Origin: Streptomyces xantholiticus
GTDB lineage: Bacteria > Actinomycetota > Actinomycetes > Streptomycetales > Streptomycetaceae
Length of the DNA stretch: 64,000 nt
Assembly: GCF_014651015.1 (NCBI RefSeq)
Contig: NZ_BMWB01000020.1
Location: 1 to 64,000 of the forward strand
Direction of reading: 5' to 3'
The position numbers were made by a program, and so were the translations under genes. Position 1 is the first letter of the stretch. Each line of letters begins with the position of its first letter. Below, piece by piece: positions 9,039 to 17,566 of the stretch. Under the pieces are notes generated by a model. It was not told the origin of the DNA and ran no database searches. It saw nothing but the letters and a program-made list of their open reading frames with translations.

Positions 9039-10100
9039 TCAGAGGGCCTGCTCGGGCCAGTCGAGCAGGCGGGCGCCGATGACGGCCGTCTGGAGGGTGT
9101 AGCGGTCGACGGGGTCGCCCGGGTCGGCGCCGGTCAGCTGACGGATGCGCTCCAGCCGGTAGGTCATCGCCCTGACGCTCAAGGAGAGCCGCCGCGCCGC
9201 CTCGGCCGCCACGCAGCCGGTGTCGAAGTACGCGGTGAGGGTGTCGATGAGCGGCTGGGCGCCGCCGCGGGCCTCCTGGAGCGGGCCGAGGACGCTGCGC
9301 ACCAGGTCGGCCATGGCCTGCCGGTCGCGAGTGAGCACGGGGTACACCAGAAGGTCCGAGGCGTGCAGCACCGGGGCTTCCAGGTGCATGCGGGTGGCCA
9401 GGTCCAGGGCGTTGAGCGCTTCTTCGTAGGAGTGGACGACGCCGCCGACGCCCGGGTGGGCCCGGCCGATCGCCACCCGGCCGCCGTCGGTCGCGGCGTG
9501 GGCCTGCTTGGCGAAGAACGACAGGACATCGGTCTGGCCGCCCGGGGCGATGCAGATCAGCCGGCCGTTCTTCGTGGTCAGCAGGATCCGGCGGTCACCG
9601 AAGCGGGCCGTGAGGGACGACTCGACACCGCGGGTGACGGCATAGCCGTCGTCGTACGGCTCCGGGCCCTCGGCGACTGCGACGGCGTGGGCATGGGACA
9701 GCAACAGCCCGAAGCGCTCTGCCCGTTCGGCGAGCCGGCCGGCGTCACTGCGGCCGTGGAGCAGGTCGTCGATGAACTCCCGCCGCGTGGCCTCCTGTTG
9801 CCGGATCGCGAGCCGCTGCGCTCGCTCATGCCCTTCCGCGAAGGCGTCCACCGCTTGTTCCACGGCCGCGAGCAGGTGGTCGGCAGCCGGGCCGCGCAAC
9901 TCCCCTCGCACGGACTGTGCGGCGGAGAGATGGGCACGGACCAGGAGGCGCAGTCCGATGCCGGCCTCGGCTGCCCGGTCTCCTTGGGCCCGCAGCGCTT
10001 CGAGTTCGTCCCGGGTGAGGCGTCTGCCGGTGGTGCAGGCGCCCATCAGTATCGGGGCGTACCCCTCCAGGTACTGCTCGACCGTGTCCGGCTCCGCCAT
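9039..10100 (-). CDS. PucR/CdaR-family transcriptional regulator
   Basis: Protein of 353 aa. The C-terminal 60 residues form the PucR-type helix-turn-helix (TLTAYFDTGCVAAEAARRLSLSVRAMTYRLERI, written here only as its end points: TLTAYFD to TYRLERI). The middle resembles the GGDEF-like degenerate domain of CdaR proteins (GRVAIGRAHPGVGG), and the N-terminus is helical. Such proteins usually activate catabolic or stress genes in response to a small molecule. The ATG has a strong GGGGAGGGG ribosome site. It is monocistronic; its target cannot be named from context. Confidence 0.85.
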   Translation of the reverse strand: MAEPDTVEQYLEGYAPILMGACTTGRRLTRDELEALRAQGDRAAEAGIGLRLLVRAHLSAAQSVRGELRGPAADHLLAAVEQAVDAFAEGHERAQRLAIRQQEATRREFIDDLLHGRSDAGRLAERAERFGLLLSHAHAVAVAEGPEPYDDGYAVTRGVESSLTARFGDRRILLTTKNGRLICIAPGGQTDVLSFFAKQAHAATDGGRVAIGRAHPGVGGVVHSYEEALNALDLATRMHLEAPVLHASDLLVYPVLTRDRQAMADLVRSVLGPLQEARGGAQPLIDTLTAYFDTGCVAAEAARRLSLSVRAMTYRLERIRQLTGADPGDPVDRYTLQTAVIGARLLDWPEQAL

Positions 10101-10304
10101 GGCCCCTCCCCGTTCCTGACGCGCCGATGACGCCGTCCTGACGCGTGGACGTCAAGGGTGGCACGCGGCGGCCGAGGGGCGGACACCGGCATCAAGAGGG
10201 CGTAAAGGCTGCCGCGAGACGGCAATGCGCCCAGGCGTTCCGCGCTGCAAGCAGGAAGCCGTGGGGCCGGGTGGGCAGAACGGTGCCGGTTCCCGGAAAG
10301 CAGC

Positions 10305-10538
10305 GTGCCGCAGGGAAGACGCAAGAGGGATGCACCCGGCCCTTTCCTGAACGTCATCGGACCCTTCCCCACCGTGCTGTTCACCGCGGCACTCGTGGTC
10401 GTCATCGGTTTCCGGCTGATGGTCCTGCTCGGCGCCGCCGTTCACGACGGCTTCGACGCGGACGTGGACACCGATGCGCCCAGCCTCGGCGGTGTCCCCG
10501 TCTCGGTGTCCGTCCGGAAGAGGGCCCGGGACCGGTGA
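10305..10538 (+). pseudogene. Fragment of an OB-fold membrane protein (YqiJ-like N-terminus)
   Basis: A 77-codon ORF. Its middle (residues 14-65) reads as the N-terminus of the Streptomyces OB-fold-containing, YqiJ/NfeD-like membrane proteins: a short segment ending GPFPTVLF, one long hydrophobic helix (TAALVVVIGFRLMVLLGAA), then an acidic stretch and GGVPVSVSV. In intact proteins of this type, as I know them, GGVP leads into a second membrane segment and an OB-fold of about 100 further residues. Here it runs into KRARDR and a stop. The first 13 residues do not look native. I judge it a 3'-truncated remnant; a short functional membrane peptide is the alternative. Confidence 0.5.
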
Positions 10539-10648
10539 CCCGTTCACTGCTGTCAGGTGCGCCGGGAAGTCTGGTTGGCGATACCCACCCTTGCCAGGAG
10601 CCGTCGCGCCCTGCAGCCCCGCCGCCCCGGTCGGCCGCCCGATCGGCG

Positions 10649-10671
10649 TTGTCCACAGGGGGTTGTCCACA
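10649..10671 (+). other. Two tandem DnaA boxes (TTGTCCACA)
   Basis: Perfect TTGTCCACA at 10649-10657 and 10663-10671, same strand, 14 bp centre to centre. This nonamer is the preferred DnaA box of Streptomyces. They lie about 85 bp upstream of the DUF2252 start. Two isolated copies occur elsewhere in the window, but only here are they paired. Confidence 0.6.
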
Positions 10672-10753
10672 GGTGGAGACGGCTGTCGGGACGCGGCGGT
10701 ACGGTCATGGCACTTGATGTTGATGGCGTATGTCGCCGGGGGAGGCAGCGGGC

Positions 10754-12247
10754 ATGGGCGAGACCAGGACGTCGGTGACGGAGCGGCCGGAGGTTGCGGC
10801 GGACGGGCCGGCCGGCGTGGGCGGGGCCGGCGCCGGTGCCGGACGCCGAATTCCCGCGGTCCGGGGCTTCGCGCCCCACGCGGCGACCCGGGGCGACTCG
10901 CAGTCGCCCAAGGATGCGGGAAAGGCACTGCGGGAGCGGGTGCGCCGCTCCGCGCACGCGTCGCTGGTGCCCACGGCCGGGAGGCCCGACGCCGTGCAGG
11001 CGGTGGAGGAGTCCAACCGGGGGCGCGTGCCGGAGCTCGCTCCGATACGCGTGGGCAGGATGGCCGCATCGCCGTTCGCGTTCCTGCGGGGAGCGGCCGG
11101 TCTGATGGGCCACGACCTCGTCGGTACGCCCGTCACCGGCGTAGCGGCGCAGATCTGCGGTGACGCCCACGCGGCGAACTTCGGGCTGTACGGCGACGCC
11201 CGCGGCGGTCTCGTGATCGACCTCAACGACTTCGACGAAACCGTCGTCGGCCCGTGGGAGTGGGACCTCAAGCGGCTCACGACGTCCTTGGTGCTGGCAG
11301 GCCGTGCGGCGGGCACCGATGAGGACGTGTGCAGGGCGGCGGCGTTCGACGCCGTGGGCGCCTACCGGCGCACCATGCGGCTGCTCGCCAAGCTGCCGGC
11401 GCTCGACGCGTGGAACGCGATCGCCGACGAGGAACTCGTCTCGCACACGGACGCCCGCGACCTGATGGGAACGCTGGAGCGGGTTTCGGCCAAGGCCCGC
11501 AACAACACCAGCGCGCGCTTCGCGGCCAAGGCGACCGAGGTGGTGGCGGACGACGCGGGCGGCGGGCGGCGCTTCGTGGACGCGCCGCCGGTGCTGCGCC
11601 GGGTGCCAGATGCGGAGGCAGCCGCCGTGGCCGCTTCGCTGGAGACCTACCTGACCACGGTCGGACACGACCGTCTGCCCCTCCTCTCGCGCTACGCGAT
11701 ACATGACGTCGCCTTCCGGGTGGTGGGCACCGGAAGCGTCGGGACCCGGTCGTACGTGGTGCTGCTCCTCGACCACCGGGGCGAACCGCTGGTGCTGCAG
11801 GTCAAGGAGGCCCGGGCGTCGGCGCTCGTGCCCCACTTGGCGGCCGCCGGCTTCCCGGTGTCCGGCGAGGAGCACGAGGGCCGCCGGGTGGTGCACGGCC
11901 AGAAGCGGATGCAGGTCGTCAGCGACAGCCTGCTGGGCTGGACGACGGTGGAGGGGCGCCCGTTCCAGGTGCGCCAGTTCAGGAACCGCAAGGGAAGCGT
12001 CGACCCCGCCGCCCTCACGCCCGACCAGCTCGACGACTATGGCCGGATGACCGGCGCCCTGCTCGCCCGCGCTCACTCCCACAGTGCGGACCCGCGGCTG
12101 CTCGCCGGCTACTGCGGCAAGAACGAGGAGCTGGACGAGGCGGTGGCGGCGTTCGCGGTCCTGTACGCGGACCGCACGGAGGCCGATCACGCGGATCTGC
12201 TGGCAGCCATCAGGACCGGTCGGACAGCCGCTGAGCTGGGGGTGTGA
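10754..12247 (+). CDS. DUF2252 family protein
   Basis: Protein of about 497 aa matching the DUF2252 family, which has an aminoglycoside-phosphotransferase-like kinase fold. Visible signatures are SPFAFLRGAAGLMGHDL, CGDAHAANFG (kinase catalytic-loop-like) and DLNDFDETVVGPWEWDLKRL (metal-binding DFD). The substrate is unknown for the family. The ATG at 10754 is chosen because GGGGGAGG lies 8 bp upstream; an in-frame ATG at 10730 lacks one. The first 60 residues are low-complexity Gly/Ala. A paired DnaA box lies in front of it and the J-domain gene follows 33 bp downstream. Confidence 0.9.
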   Translation: MGETRTSVTERPEVAADGPAGVGGAGAGAGRRIPAVRGFAPHAATRGDSQSPKDAGKALRERVRRSAHASLVPTAGRPDAVQAVEESNRGRVPELAPIRVGRMAASPFAFLRGAAGLMGHDLVGTPVTGVAAQICGDAHAANFGLYGDARGGLVIDLNDFDETVVGPWEWDLKRLTTSLVLAGRAAGTDEDVCRAAAFDAVGAYRRTMRLLAKLPALDAWNAIADEELVSHTDARDLMGTLERVSAKARNNTSARFAAKATEVVADDAGGGRRFVDAPPVLRRVPDAEAAAVAASLETYLTTVGHDRLPLLSRYAIHDVAFRVVGTGSVGTRSYVVLLLDHRGEPLVLQVKEARASALVPHLAAAGFPVSGEEHEGRRVVHGQKRMQVVSDSLLGWTTVEGRPFQVRQFRNRKGSVDPAALTPDQLDDYGRMTGALLARAHSHSADPRLLAGYCGKNEELDEAVAAFAVLYADRTEADHADLLAAIRTGRTAAELGV

Positions 12248-12280
12248 CAGCGCCCCCGGCAGCGCCCGTAGGCTGGAGCG

Positions 12281-13138
12281 GTGACTCAGGATGCCGCCGG
12301 GGGACCGACGACCCATAACGACGAAGAGCGTGCTGCGCAGCAGGCCGCCCAGCACGAAGGGCAGGACCGGCCGGAGGCCCGGCTGGCCAAGGCGGTCGGG
12401 GTCGCGGAGCATGCGCTGATCGAGTTCGAGATCGCGGTGGAGACGTTCCGGGTGGAAGTGGAGAACTTCTCCCGGCTGCACCACCAGAAGCTCGGGCCCA
12501 TGTACGCCCGGCTGGACGAGCTGGACGCGCAGATCGCGGAAGCGCGGGCGGCGCGCAGCGGTGACCCGGAGGATCTGCGCAAGGCGCAGGAGGCTCGGGC
12601 AATGGTCCTTCCGATGCCCGGCGTCGACGAGTTGTTCCACGACTGGATGGATTCCGACGGCCTCTCCCCCGAGGCTGCCGCGATGCTGACCGACCAGTCC
12701 GTGCAGGCGCCGAAGCGGGTCCGGCCGAGCGACGAGGCACGCAAGCTGTACCGCGAACTGGTCCGCAAGTCCCATCCGGACCTGGCGCAGGACGAGACGG
12801 AGCGGACTCGGCGCGACGAATTCATCACACGGGTGAACGCCGCTTACGCCCTGGGCGACGAGACCAGGCTGCAGGAGCTGGCCGAGGAGTGGGCCGCCGG
12901 GCCGGTGACGGCCGTACCCCGGCTCACCGAGAGCGAGGAGCTCTACGCCCGGCTTGAGTGGCTGGCGCAGCGCAAGGAGTTGCTGACGGCGGTCGCCCGG
13001 GAACTGGAGGAGAGCGCCATCGGTGCGATGCTGCGGATGGCGCCCGACGACCCGGACCGGCTGCTGGAGGAGATCGCCGAGCAACTGCTGGCGCAGGTGG
13101 CCGCGCGCGAGGCGGAACTGGCCGCACTGGTGAAGTAG
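12281..13138 (+). CDS. J-domain-containing protein
   Basis: Protein of 285 aa starting at GTG. Residues 20-100 are strongly charged and probably coiled coil. A J-like segment at about 150-190 (KLYRELVRKSHPDLAQDE) keeps the HPD motif needed to stimulate DnaK, but it is central instead of N-terminal. The C-terminal third is again helical and acidic. There is no zinc-finger or client-binding domain of classical DnaJ. It follows DUF2252 on the same strand by 33 bp, so the two may be co-transcribed. Function unknown; a specialised DnaK co-chaperone is the likely reading. Confidence 0.75.
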   Translation: MTQDAAGGPTTHNDEERAAQQAAQHEGQDRPEARLAKAVGVAEHALIEFEIAVETFRVEVENFSRLHHQKLGPMYARLDELDAQIAEARAARSGDPEDLRKAQEARAMVLPMPGVDELFHDWMDSDGLSPEAAAMLTDQSVQAPKRVRPSDEARKLYRELVRKSHPDLAQDETERTRRDEFITRVNAAYALGDETRLQELAEEWAAGPVTAVPRLTESEELYARLEWLAQRKELLTAVARELEESAIGAMLRMAPDDPDRLLEEIAEQLLAQVAAREAELAALVK

Positions 13139-13228
13139 GTTTTCCGGGGCTCCTCGCCCTGGCGGAAGCGGCACCGGACCGCCGCGGAGTCCCGGGCGCC
13201 CCTACACGTACGAGAGAAGGCATCACTC

Positions 13229-13573
13229 ATGAACTTCGCCCCGCTGCCCTCGGTGAACGTCGAGGCGGTGCCCGCCGACGGCCTGGTGCTGGACGTGCGG
13301 GAGCCCGACGAGTGGGCGGCAGGCCATGTCGAGGGCGCACTGCACATTCCGATGAGCGACTTCGTGGCCCGCTTCGGAGAGGTGACGGAGGCGCTGGCCG
13401 ACGGACGGCGCGCCCATGTGATGTGCCGGGTCGGCGGTCGCTCCGCGCAGGTCACCCAGTACCTGGTGCAACAGGGCATCGATGCTGTGAACATCGACGG
13501 CGGGATGCTCGCCTGGGAAGGGGCGGGACGCCCCATGGTCACCGAGAACGGCAGCCCCGCCTTCGTGCTCTGA
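13229..13573 (+). CDS. Single-domain rhodanese
   Basis: Protein of 114 aa, one rhodanese domain. The signature EPDEWAAGHVEGALHIPM precedes the active-site loop with Cys66 (MCRVGGRS), which would carry a persulfide. Single-domain rhodaneses shuttle sulfane sulfur from donors such as thiosulfate; the physiological acceptor is not evident. The ATG has GAGAGAAGG upstream. It is a separate unit that ends in a hairpin facing the acyl-CoA dehydrogenase gene. Confidence 0.9.
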   Translation: MNFAPLPSVNVEAVPADGLVLDVREPDEWAAGHVEGALHIPMSDFVARFGEVTEALADGRRAHVMCRVGGRSAQVTQYLVQQGIDAVNIDGGMLAWEGAGRPMVTENGSPAFVL

Positions 13574-13580
13574 CGTCGCG

Positions 13581-13624
13581 CACGGCCGGCTCGGCCGCCG
13601 GCGTGGCGGCCGTGTCCGGCCGTG
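13581..13624. terminator. Compound hairpin between convergent rhodanese and acyl-CoA dehydrogenase genes
   Basis: The inner stem 13592-13599/13605-13612 (8 bp) is enclosed by 13581-13588/13617-13624 (8 bp) with small internal loops. On the plus strand it is followed by ACTTTCTTC. It probably ends both convergent transcripts. Confidence 0.55.
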
Positions 13625-13631
13625 ACTTTCT

Positions 13632-14774
13632 TCAGCCGAGCGGATGGGCCGCGAGGAGAGCGCCGAGCGCCTCCTCGTGGGCGGCCGCAGGGCCGAGGGA
13701 GAGCTCGAGCTGCTTGGCCCAGGCGTGGTAGCGGTGGAGCGGGTAGTCGACGTCCGCGCCGAAGCCGCCGTGCAGATGCTGCGCGGTCTGCACGACGCGC
13801 CGTACCCCCTCCGACGCCCAGATCTTGGCCACCGCGATGTCGCCCGCCGGCGGCAGTGCCCCGCCGGAGCCGGTGCTGATCCGCCAGGCGGCCTGCCAGA
13901 GGGTGGCCTCCATGGCGCGCAGGTCGATGTACCGGTCTGCGGCCTGCATGGCCACGGCCTGGAACGTGGCCACCGGGAAGCCGAACTGCTCCCGCTTGCC
14001 GGTGTACTCACCGGTCATGGCCAGCACCCGCTCACCGAGGCCGAGCGCCAGGGCGCAAGTGCCCGTGACGAGCAGCCCGCGGAGCCACTCCCATGCCCGC
14101 TCGTCGTCGATCAGGTCCCGGTCCTCTATCCGTACGGCCTCCAGCCGGACCTCCGCCAGACGCTCGCCGCTCGTGGAGACCTGCTCGGCGAGGACGAGTC
14201 CGTCGCAGGCGTTCGGTACGAGAGCGATGACCGTCCTGCCGTCTTCCGTGTGGGCGGGCACAGCGATACGGTCCGCGCACTGCGCCCAGGGCACAGCCGT
14301 CTGTACTCCGTCGAGGACCCAGCCGCCCGACGGTCCGGCAGGGCGGTCCGCGGTGACGGCGAGCTCGGCGGGATCGTGTCCGGTGCGTCCGCCGGCACCC
14401 GCCGTGAGCACCTGCTCGCCGCGGCCGACCCGGGGGAGGACCTCGTTGCGGAGTCCGGCACTGCCGTAGCGCGCCACGGCCATCGCGATCGCGCCGGTCT
14501 CCAGCAGCGGCACACGTGCCAGCACCTTTGCGGACTCGCGCAGCACCAGGCAGAGCGCGATGGGGTCGAGGCCGGCGCCGCCGTGCTCGGCCGGCAGCAC
14601 CAGGTCCAGCAGGTCGGAGTCGGCGAGGCGGCCCCACAGGCCGCGGTCGAACTCCTCGGCGACCGCGCCCGTGGTCATCGCGGGACTCGGTACCCCGTCG
14701 GGCGCCACTGCCGAGAAGACCGCCTCGGCCGCCTCCACGGCTGCCAGGTGCTCCTCGGTGAAGGTGAAGTCCAC
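13632..14774 (-). CDS. Acyl-CoA dehydrogenase family protein
   Basis: About 380 aa with the three-part acyl-CoA dehydrogenase architecture: helical N-domain, beta middle domain, C-terminal helical FAD domain (REQFGFPVATFQAVAMQAAD and QLHGGFG-like QHLHGGFGAD). The start is the GTG at 14774 (VDFTFTEEHLAAV) with GGAGGGAG upstream; the open frame runs further up without conservation. It would oxidise an acyl-CoA using FAD and pass electrons to ETF; chain-length specificity cannot be read. It lies 145 bp downstream of paaE on the same strand, but that gap contains its own palindrome (14805-14817), so it may be separately regulated. Confidence 0.9.
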   Translation of the reverse strand: MDFTFTEEHLAAVEAAEAVFSAVAPDGVPSPAMTTGAVAEEFDRGLWGRLADSDLLDLVLPAEHGGAGLDPIALCLVLRESAKVLARVPLLETGAIAMAVARYGSAGLRNEVLPRVGRGEQVLTAGAGGRTGHDPAELAVTADRPAGPSGGWVLDGVQTAVPWAQCADRIAVPAHTEDGRTVIALVPNACDGLVLAEQVSTSGERLAEVRLEAVRIEDRDLIDDERAWEWLRGLLVTGTCALALGLGERVLAMTGEYTGKREQFGFPVATFQAVAMQAADRYIDLRAMEATLWQAAWRISTGSGGALPPAGDIAVAKIWASEGVRRVVQTAQHLHGGFGADVDYPLHRYHAWAKQLELSLGPAAAHEEALGALLAAHPLG

Positions 14775-14804
14775 TGCCCGCTCCCTCCGCGCCACAGCCG
14801 TATC

Positions 14805-14817
14805 TGACGGATCGTCA
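14805..14817. promoter_or_regulatory. TGACGGATCGTCA operator-like motif
   Basis: An interrupted palindrome TGACG-N3-CGTCA about 30 bp upstream of the acyl-CoA dehydrogenase GTG. The same 13-mer occurs once more, inverted, at 62361-62373 before the AI-2E transporter. The form fits a TetR-family operator; no cognate regulator is adjacent. Confidence 0.5.
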
Positions 14818-14919
14818 AGATAAGTCAGGGCGGTTACCAAGGGAATGGCCGTGCCTTGAGGAAATGGTCGTGGCGCACGGACGACCGGTGGGCCGGCTCC
14901 CTCGCGGGCGCTCGGCCGG

Positions 14920-15975
14920 TCAGCGGTCGAAGTCCAACTCCACCTCGGCCGTGGACGGATGGGATTGGCAGGCAAGCACATAGCCCGCTTCCGTCTCCTC
15001 CGGCTCGAGTGCGAAGTTGCGGTCCATGCGGACCTCGCCCGAGACCAGGAACGCCCTGCACGTGCCGCACACACCGCCCTTGCAGGCGTAGGGCGCATCG
15101 GCGCGGCTGCGCAGCACCGTCTCAAGCAGCGACTCCCCTTCCTTGACCGGCCAGGTGCCCGACCGGCCGTCGAGCGTCGCCGTGAGGGAGGCATGGGCCG
15201 GCGCTGCCGCGGAGGCAGGAAGCGGTGCCGAACCGTCGTCGACGTGGAAGATCTCCTGGTGGATGCGGCCGCGGTCCACGCCGAGCCCGCGCAGAGCGCG
15301 TTCGGCGGCCTGGACGAGTCCGAACGGCCCGCAGAGGAACCAGCCGTCGATGTCCGTCACCGGAAGCAGTGCGGGCAGGAGCCCTGTCATGCGCTCCTGG
15401 TCCAGGCGACCCGACGGCAGTCCCGTCTGCTGCTCCTCGCGGGAGAGCACCGTGACCAGCTGGAAGCGGTCCGGGTAACGGTCCTTGAGGTCCGCCACCT
15501 CGTCGAGGAACATCGTTGAGGCCGCCGTGCGGTCGCTGCGGACGAGACAGAACCGGGCTTCCGGCTCCCTTTCCAGCAGCGTCGCGGCCATCGACAGCAC
15601 CGGTGTGATGCCGCTGCCGCCCACCACGGCGGCGAAGTGGCCCGGCCGCGGCTGGAACAGGAACCGGCCCGCCGGGGCCATCACCTCGACGGTGTCGCCG
15701 ACGGCCAGTTCCTTGAGGGCGTACGTGGAGAACTCGCCGCCGTCGACAAGGCGGATACCGACACGCAGCGCAGGGACGCCGCCGACCGGAGCGGCCGGGG
15801 TGCAGATCGAGTAGGTACGGCGGGTCTCCACGCCGTCCACGACCCGGCGCAGCGCGACATGCTGGCCGGGGATGTGGCGGAAGGTCTCGCGCAGCTCGGC
15901 GGGCACGTCGAAGGTGACGGCCACCGAGTCGTCCGTGAGCCGTTCGACCGCGCCGACCCGGAGCAGATGGAACAT
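14920..15975 (-). CDS. paaE: Phenylacetyl-CoA epoxidase reductase subunit PaaE
   Basis: Protein of 351 aa that passes electrons from NAD(P)H to the PaaA di-iron centre. The N-terminal two thirds are a ferredoxin-NADP reductase-like FAD/NAD domain (GQHVALRR, RRTYSICTPA, GGSGITPVLSM). The C-terminal 90 residues are a plant-type [2Fe-2S] ferredoxin with the cysteines of CKGGVCGTC plus a fourth in LACQSHP. It directly follows paaD with no gap and is the last gene of paaABCDE. Confidence 0.96.
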   Translation of the reverse strand: MFHLLRVGAVERLTDDSVAVTFDVPAELRETFRHIPGQHVALRRVVDGVETRRTYSICTPAAPVGGVPALRVGIRLVDGGEFSTYALKELAVGDTVEVMAPAGRFLFQPRPGHFAAVVGGSGITPVLSMAATLLEREPEARFCLVRSDRTAASTMFLDEVADLKDRYPDRFQLVTVLSREEQQTGLPSGRLDQERMTGLLPALLPVTDIDGWFLCGPFGLVQAAERALRGLGVDRGRIHQEIFHVDDGSAPLPASAAAPAHASLTATLDGRSGTWPVKEGESLLETVLRSRADAPYACKGGVCGTCRAFLVSGEVRMDRNFALEPEETEAGYVLACQSHPSTAEVELDFDR

Positions 15976-16512
15976 CTACAACTCCTTGAAGTGGTCGAAT
16001 GGTTCGCGACAGGAGACGCACCTGCGCAGGGCTTTGCAAGCCGTGGAGGAAAACCGGCTGAGCAGCTCCGTCTCGGTCGAGCCGCAGTGGGGGCAACGCA
16101 CCGAGAGCGTGAGCGGCACCGGCTCGTCCGCCGCGTGATGACGGGGCGGCGCTATGCCGAACTCGGCCAGTTTCCGGCGGCCTTCGGCGCTGATGTCGTC
16201 CGTGGACCAGGCCGGGGCGAGGACCTTGACGACCGACACGGTCGTCATGCCGTGGTCGTGCAGTACCTGCTCGATGTCAGAGGTCATGGCCTCGATGGCC
16301 GGACATCCCGTGTACGTCGGCGTCAGTCGGACCTCGACGCTGCCGGGCCCGAGCAGACGCACACCGCGGATGACGCCGAGCTCCTCCAGGGTCAGCACCG
16401 GCAGCTCAGGGTCGGGGACCGTGCCTGCCAGCCGGCGCAGCTCCGCCTCCAGCTTCGTATCGGCCTCGGCGCCTCCCGCGGCCTGGGCCCTTCCGGCCGT
16501 GCCCGTCACCAT
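15976..16512 (-). CDS. paaD: Phenylacetyl-CoA epoxidase subunit PaaD
   Basis: Protein of 178 aa with an N-terminal MIP18/DUF59 domain (VPDPELPVLTLEELGVIRGV) and a C-terminal zinc ribbon (CPHCGST and CVSCREPF). PaaD is thought to help assemble or load the iron centres of the epoxidase rather than catalyse. The ATG at 16512 overlaps the paaC stop by 7 bp; a GTG one codon later is equally possible. The N-terminal 20 residues are Gly/Ala rich. Confidence 0.94.
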   Translation of the reverse strand: MVTGTAGRAQAAGGAEADTKLEAELRRLAGTVPDPELPVLTLEELGVIRGVRLLGPGSVEVRLTPTYTGCPAIEAMTSDIEQVLHDHGMTTVSVVKVLAPAWSTDDISAEGRRKLAEFGIAPPRHHAADEPVPLTLSVRCPHCGSTETELLSRFSSTACKALRRCVSCREPFDHFKEL

Positions 16513-17279
16513 GACGCTCCCGGGTGACTGCGGTGCAGATGCTGCATCTCGGCGAGCATCCGCCCGAACGACTCGGTGTGCAGGCCCTGGCGCCCCGCCC
16601 CCGCGGCCCAGGCACCCGTGCGTGCACCGGACGGAACGGTCAGCGTCGCGCGCTCCAGAACCTCTGTGACCCGCTCCAGCCAGAGCGCCTCCAGGGCCAT
16701 CGGATCCACCTCGAGCCCGTCCACCGGCTGGAACATCTCACCCGTGAACCGCCAGAGCGCATCGCACGCCCGCTGCATCCGCTCATGGCTCTCCGCCGTG
16801 CCGTCGCCGAGCCGGACGATCCAGTGCTCCGCGTGGTCCTGGTGGTAGGCGACCTCCTTGACCGCCTTGCCGGCGAGCCCGGCGAACGGGCCGTCCCCTG
16901 CAGCCAGCTGCCGGTAGAGCAGGTGCTGGTGGACGGAGAAGTAGAACTGGCGGGCGATGGTGCACGCGAAGTCACCGTTGGGCTGCTCGACCAGCTGGAG
17001 GTTCCGGAACGAGCGTTCCTCGCGAAGGAAGGCCAGCTCGTCCTCGTCGCCGACGAGGGACAGCAGCACGCGCGCCTGCCCCAGCAGATCGAGCGCGATG
17101 TTGGCGAGGGCGACCTCCTCCTCCAGGACCGGTGCGTGCCCGGCCCACTCCCCAAGGCGGTGGGAGAGCACCAGCGCGTCGTCGCCGAGAGCCAGTGCCG
17201 CAGTGGCGTTCACCGCGGGGTCGGCCGCCGTGGCCGAGGTCGTCGGCGCTGTCGCGTGGGTCGTGGGCGTCGCGGTCAC
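16506..17279 (-). CDS. paaC: Phenylacetyl-CoA epoxidase structural subunit PaaC
   Basis: About 257 aa, ferritin-like helical subunit that pairs with PaaA but is catalytically silent. Visible signatures are DDALVLSHRLGEW, ALDLLGQAR and AYHQDHAEHW. The GTG at 17279 overlaps the paaB stop (GTGA), which fixes the start; the following 30 residues are a Thr/Ala-rich leader not found in shorter homologues. In the complex, PaaA and PaaC form the core and PaaB bridges. Confidence 0.95.
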   Translation of the reverse strand: MTATPTTHATAPTTSATAADPAVNATAALALGDDALVLSHRLGEWAGHAPVLEEEVALANIALDLLGQARVLLSLVGDEDELAFLREERSFRNLQLVEQPNGDFACTIARQFYFSVHQHLLYRQLAAGDGPFAGLAGKAVKEVAYHQDHAEHWIVRLGDGTAESHERMQRACDALWRFTGEMFQPVDGLEVDPMALEALWLERVTEVLERATLTVPSGARTGAWAAGAGRQGLHTESFGRMLAEMQHLHRSHPGASW

Positions 17280-17566
17280 AGGTGCTTCACCCCTTCCGGG
17301 ATCTCGTAGAACGTCGGGTGCCGGTAGGGCTTGTCGGCGGCCGGCTCGAAGAACGGGTCCTTCTCGTCCGGCGAGGAAGCGGTGATCGCGGTGGACGGCA
17401 CCACCCAGATCGAGACGCCTTCGCCGCGCCGGGTGTACAGGTCGCGGGCATTGCGCAGGGCCATTTCCGCGTCCGGCGCGTGCAGGCTTCCCGCGTGGGT
17501 GTGGGACAGTCCGCGGCGCGAACGCACGAAGACCTCCCACAGCGGCCATTCGGTCGAGCTGCTCAT
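17276..17566 (-). CDS. paaB: Phenylacetyl-CoA epoxidase subunit PaaB
   Basis: Small protein of 96 aa with the typical PaaB beginning (WPLWEVFVRSRRGLSHTHAGSL, here given only to HAG) and end (RHPTFYEIPEGVKHL). It bridges PaaAC heterodimers in the epoxidase. The ATG overlaps the paaA stop by 4 bp (ATGA), and its own stop overlaps the paaC start. Confidence 0.96.
   Translation of the reverse strand: MSSSTEWPLWEVFVRSRRGLSHTHAGSLHAPDAEMALRNARDLYTRRGEGVSIWVVPSTAITASSPDEKDPFFEPAADKPYRHPTFYEIPEGVKHL

Noticed and set aside
10553..13174. 873-codon minus-strand ORF across DUF2252 and the J-domain gene
   Set aside because: It spans two well-supported plus-strand genes in antisense and has no domain of its own.
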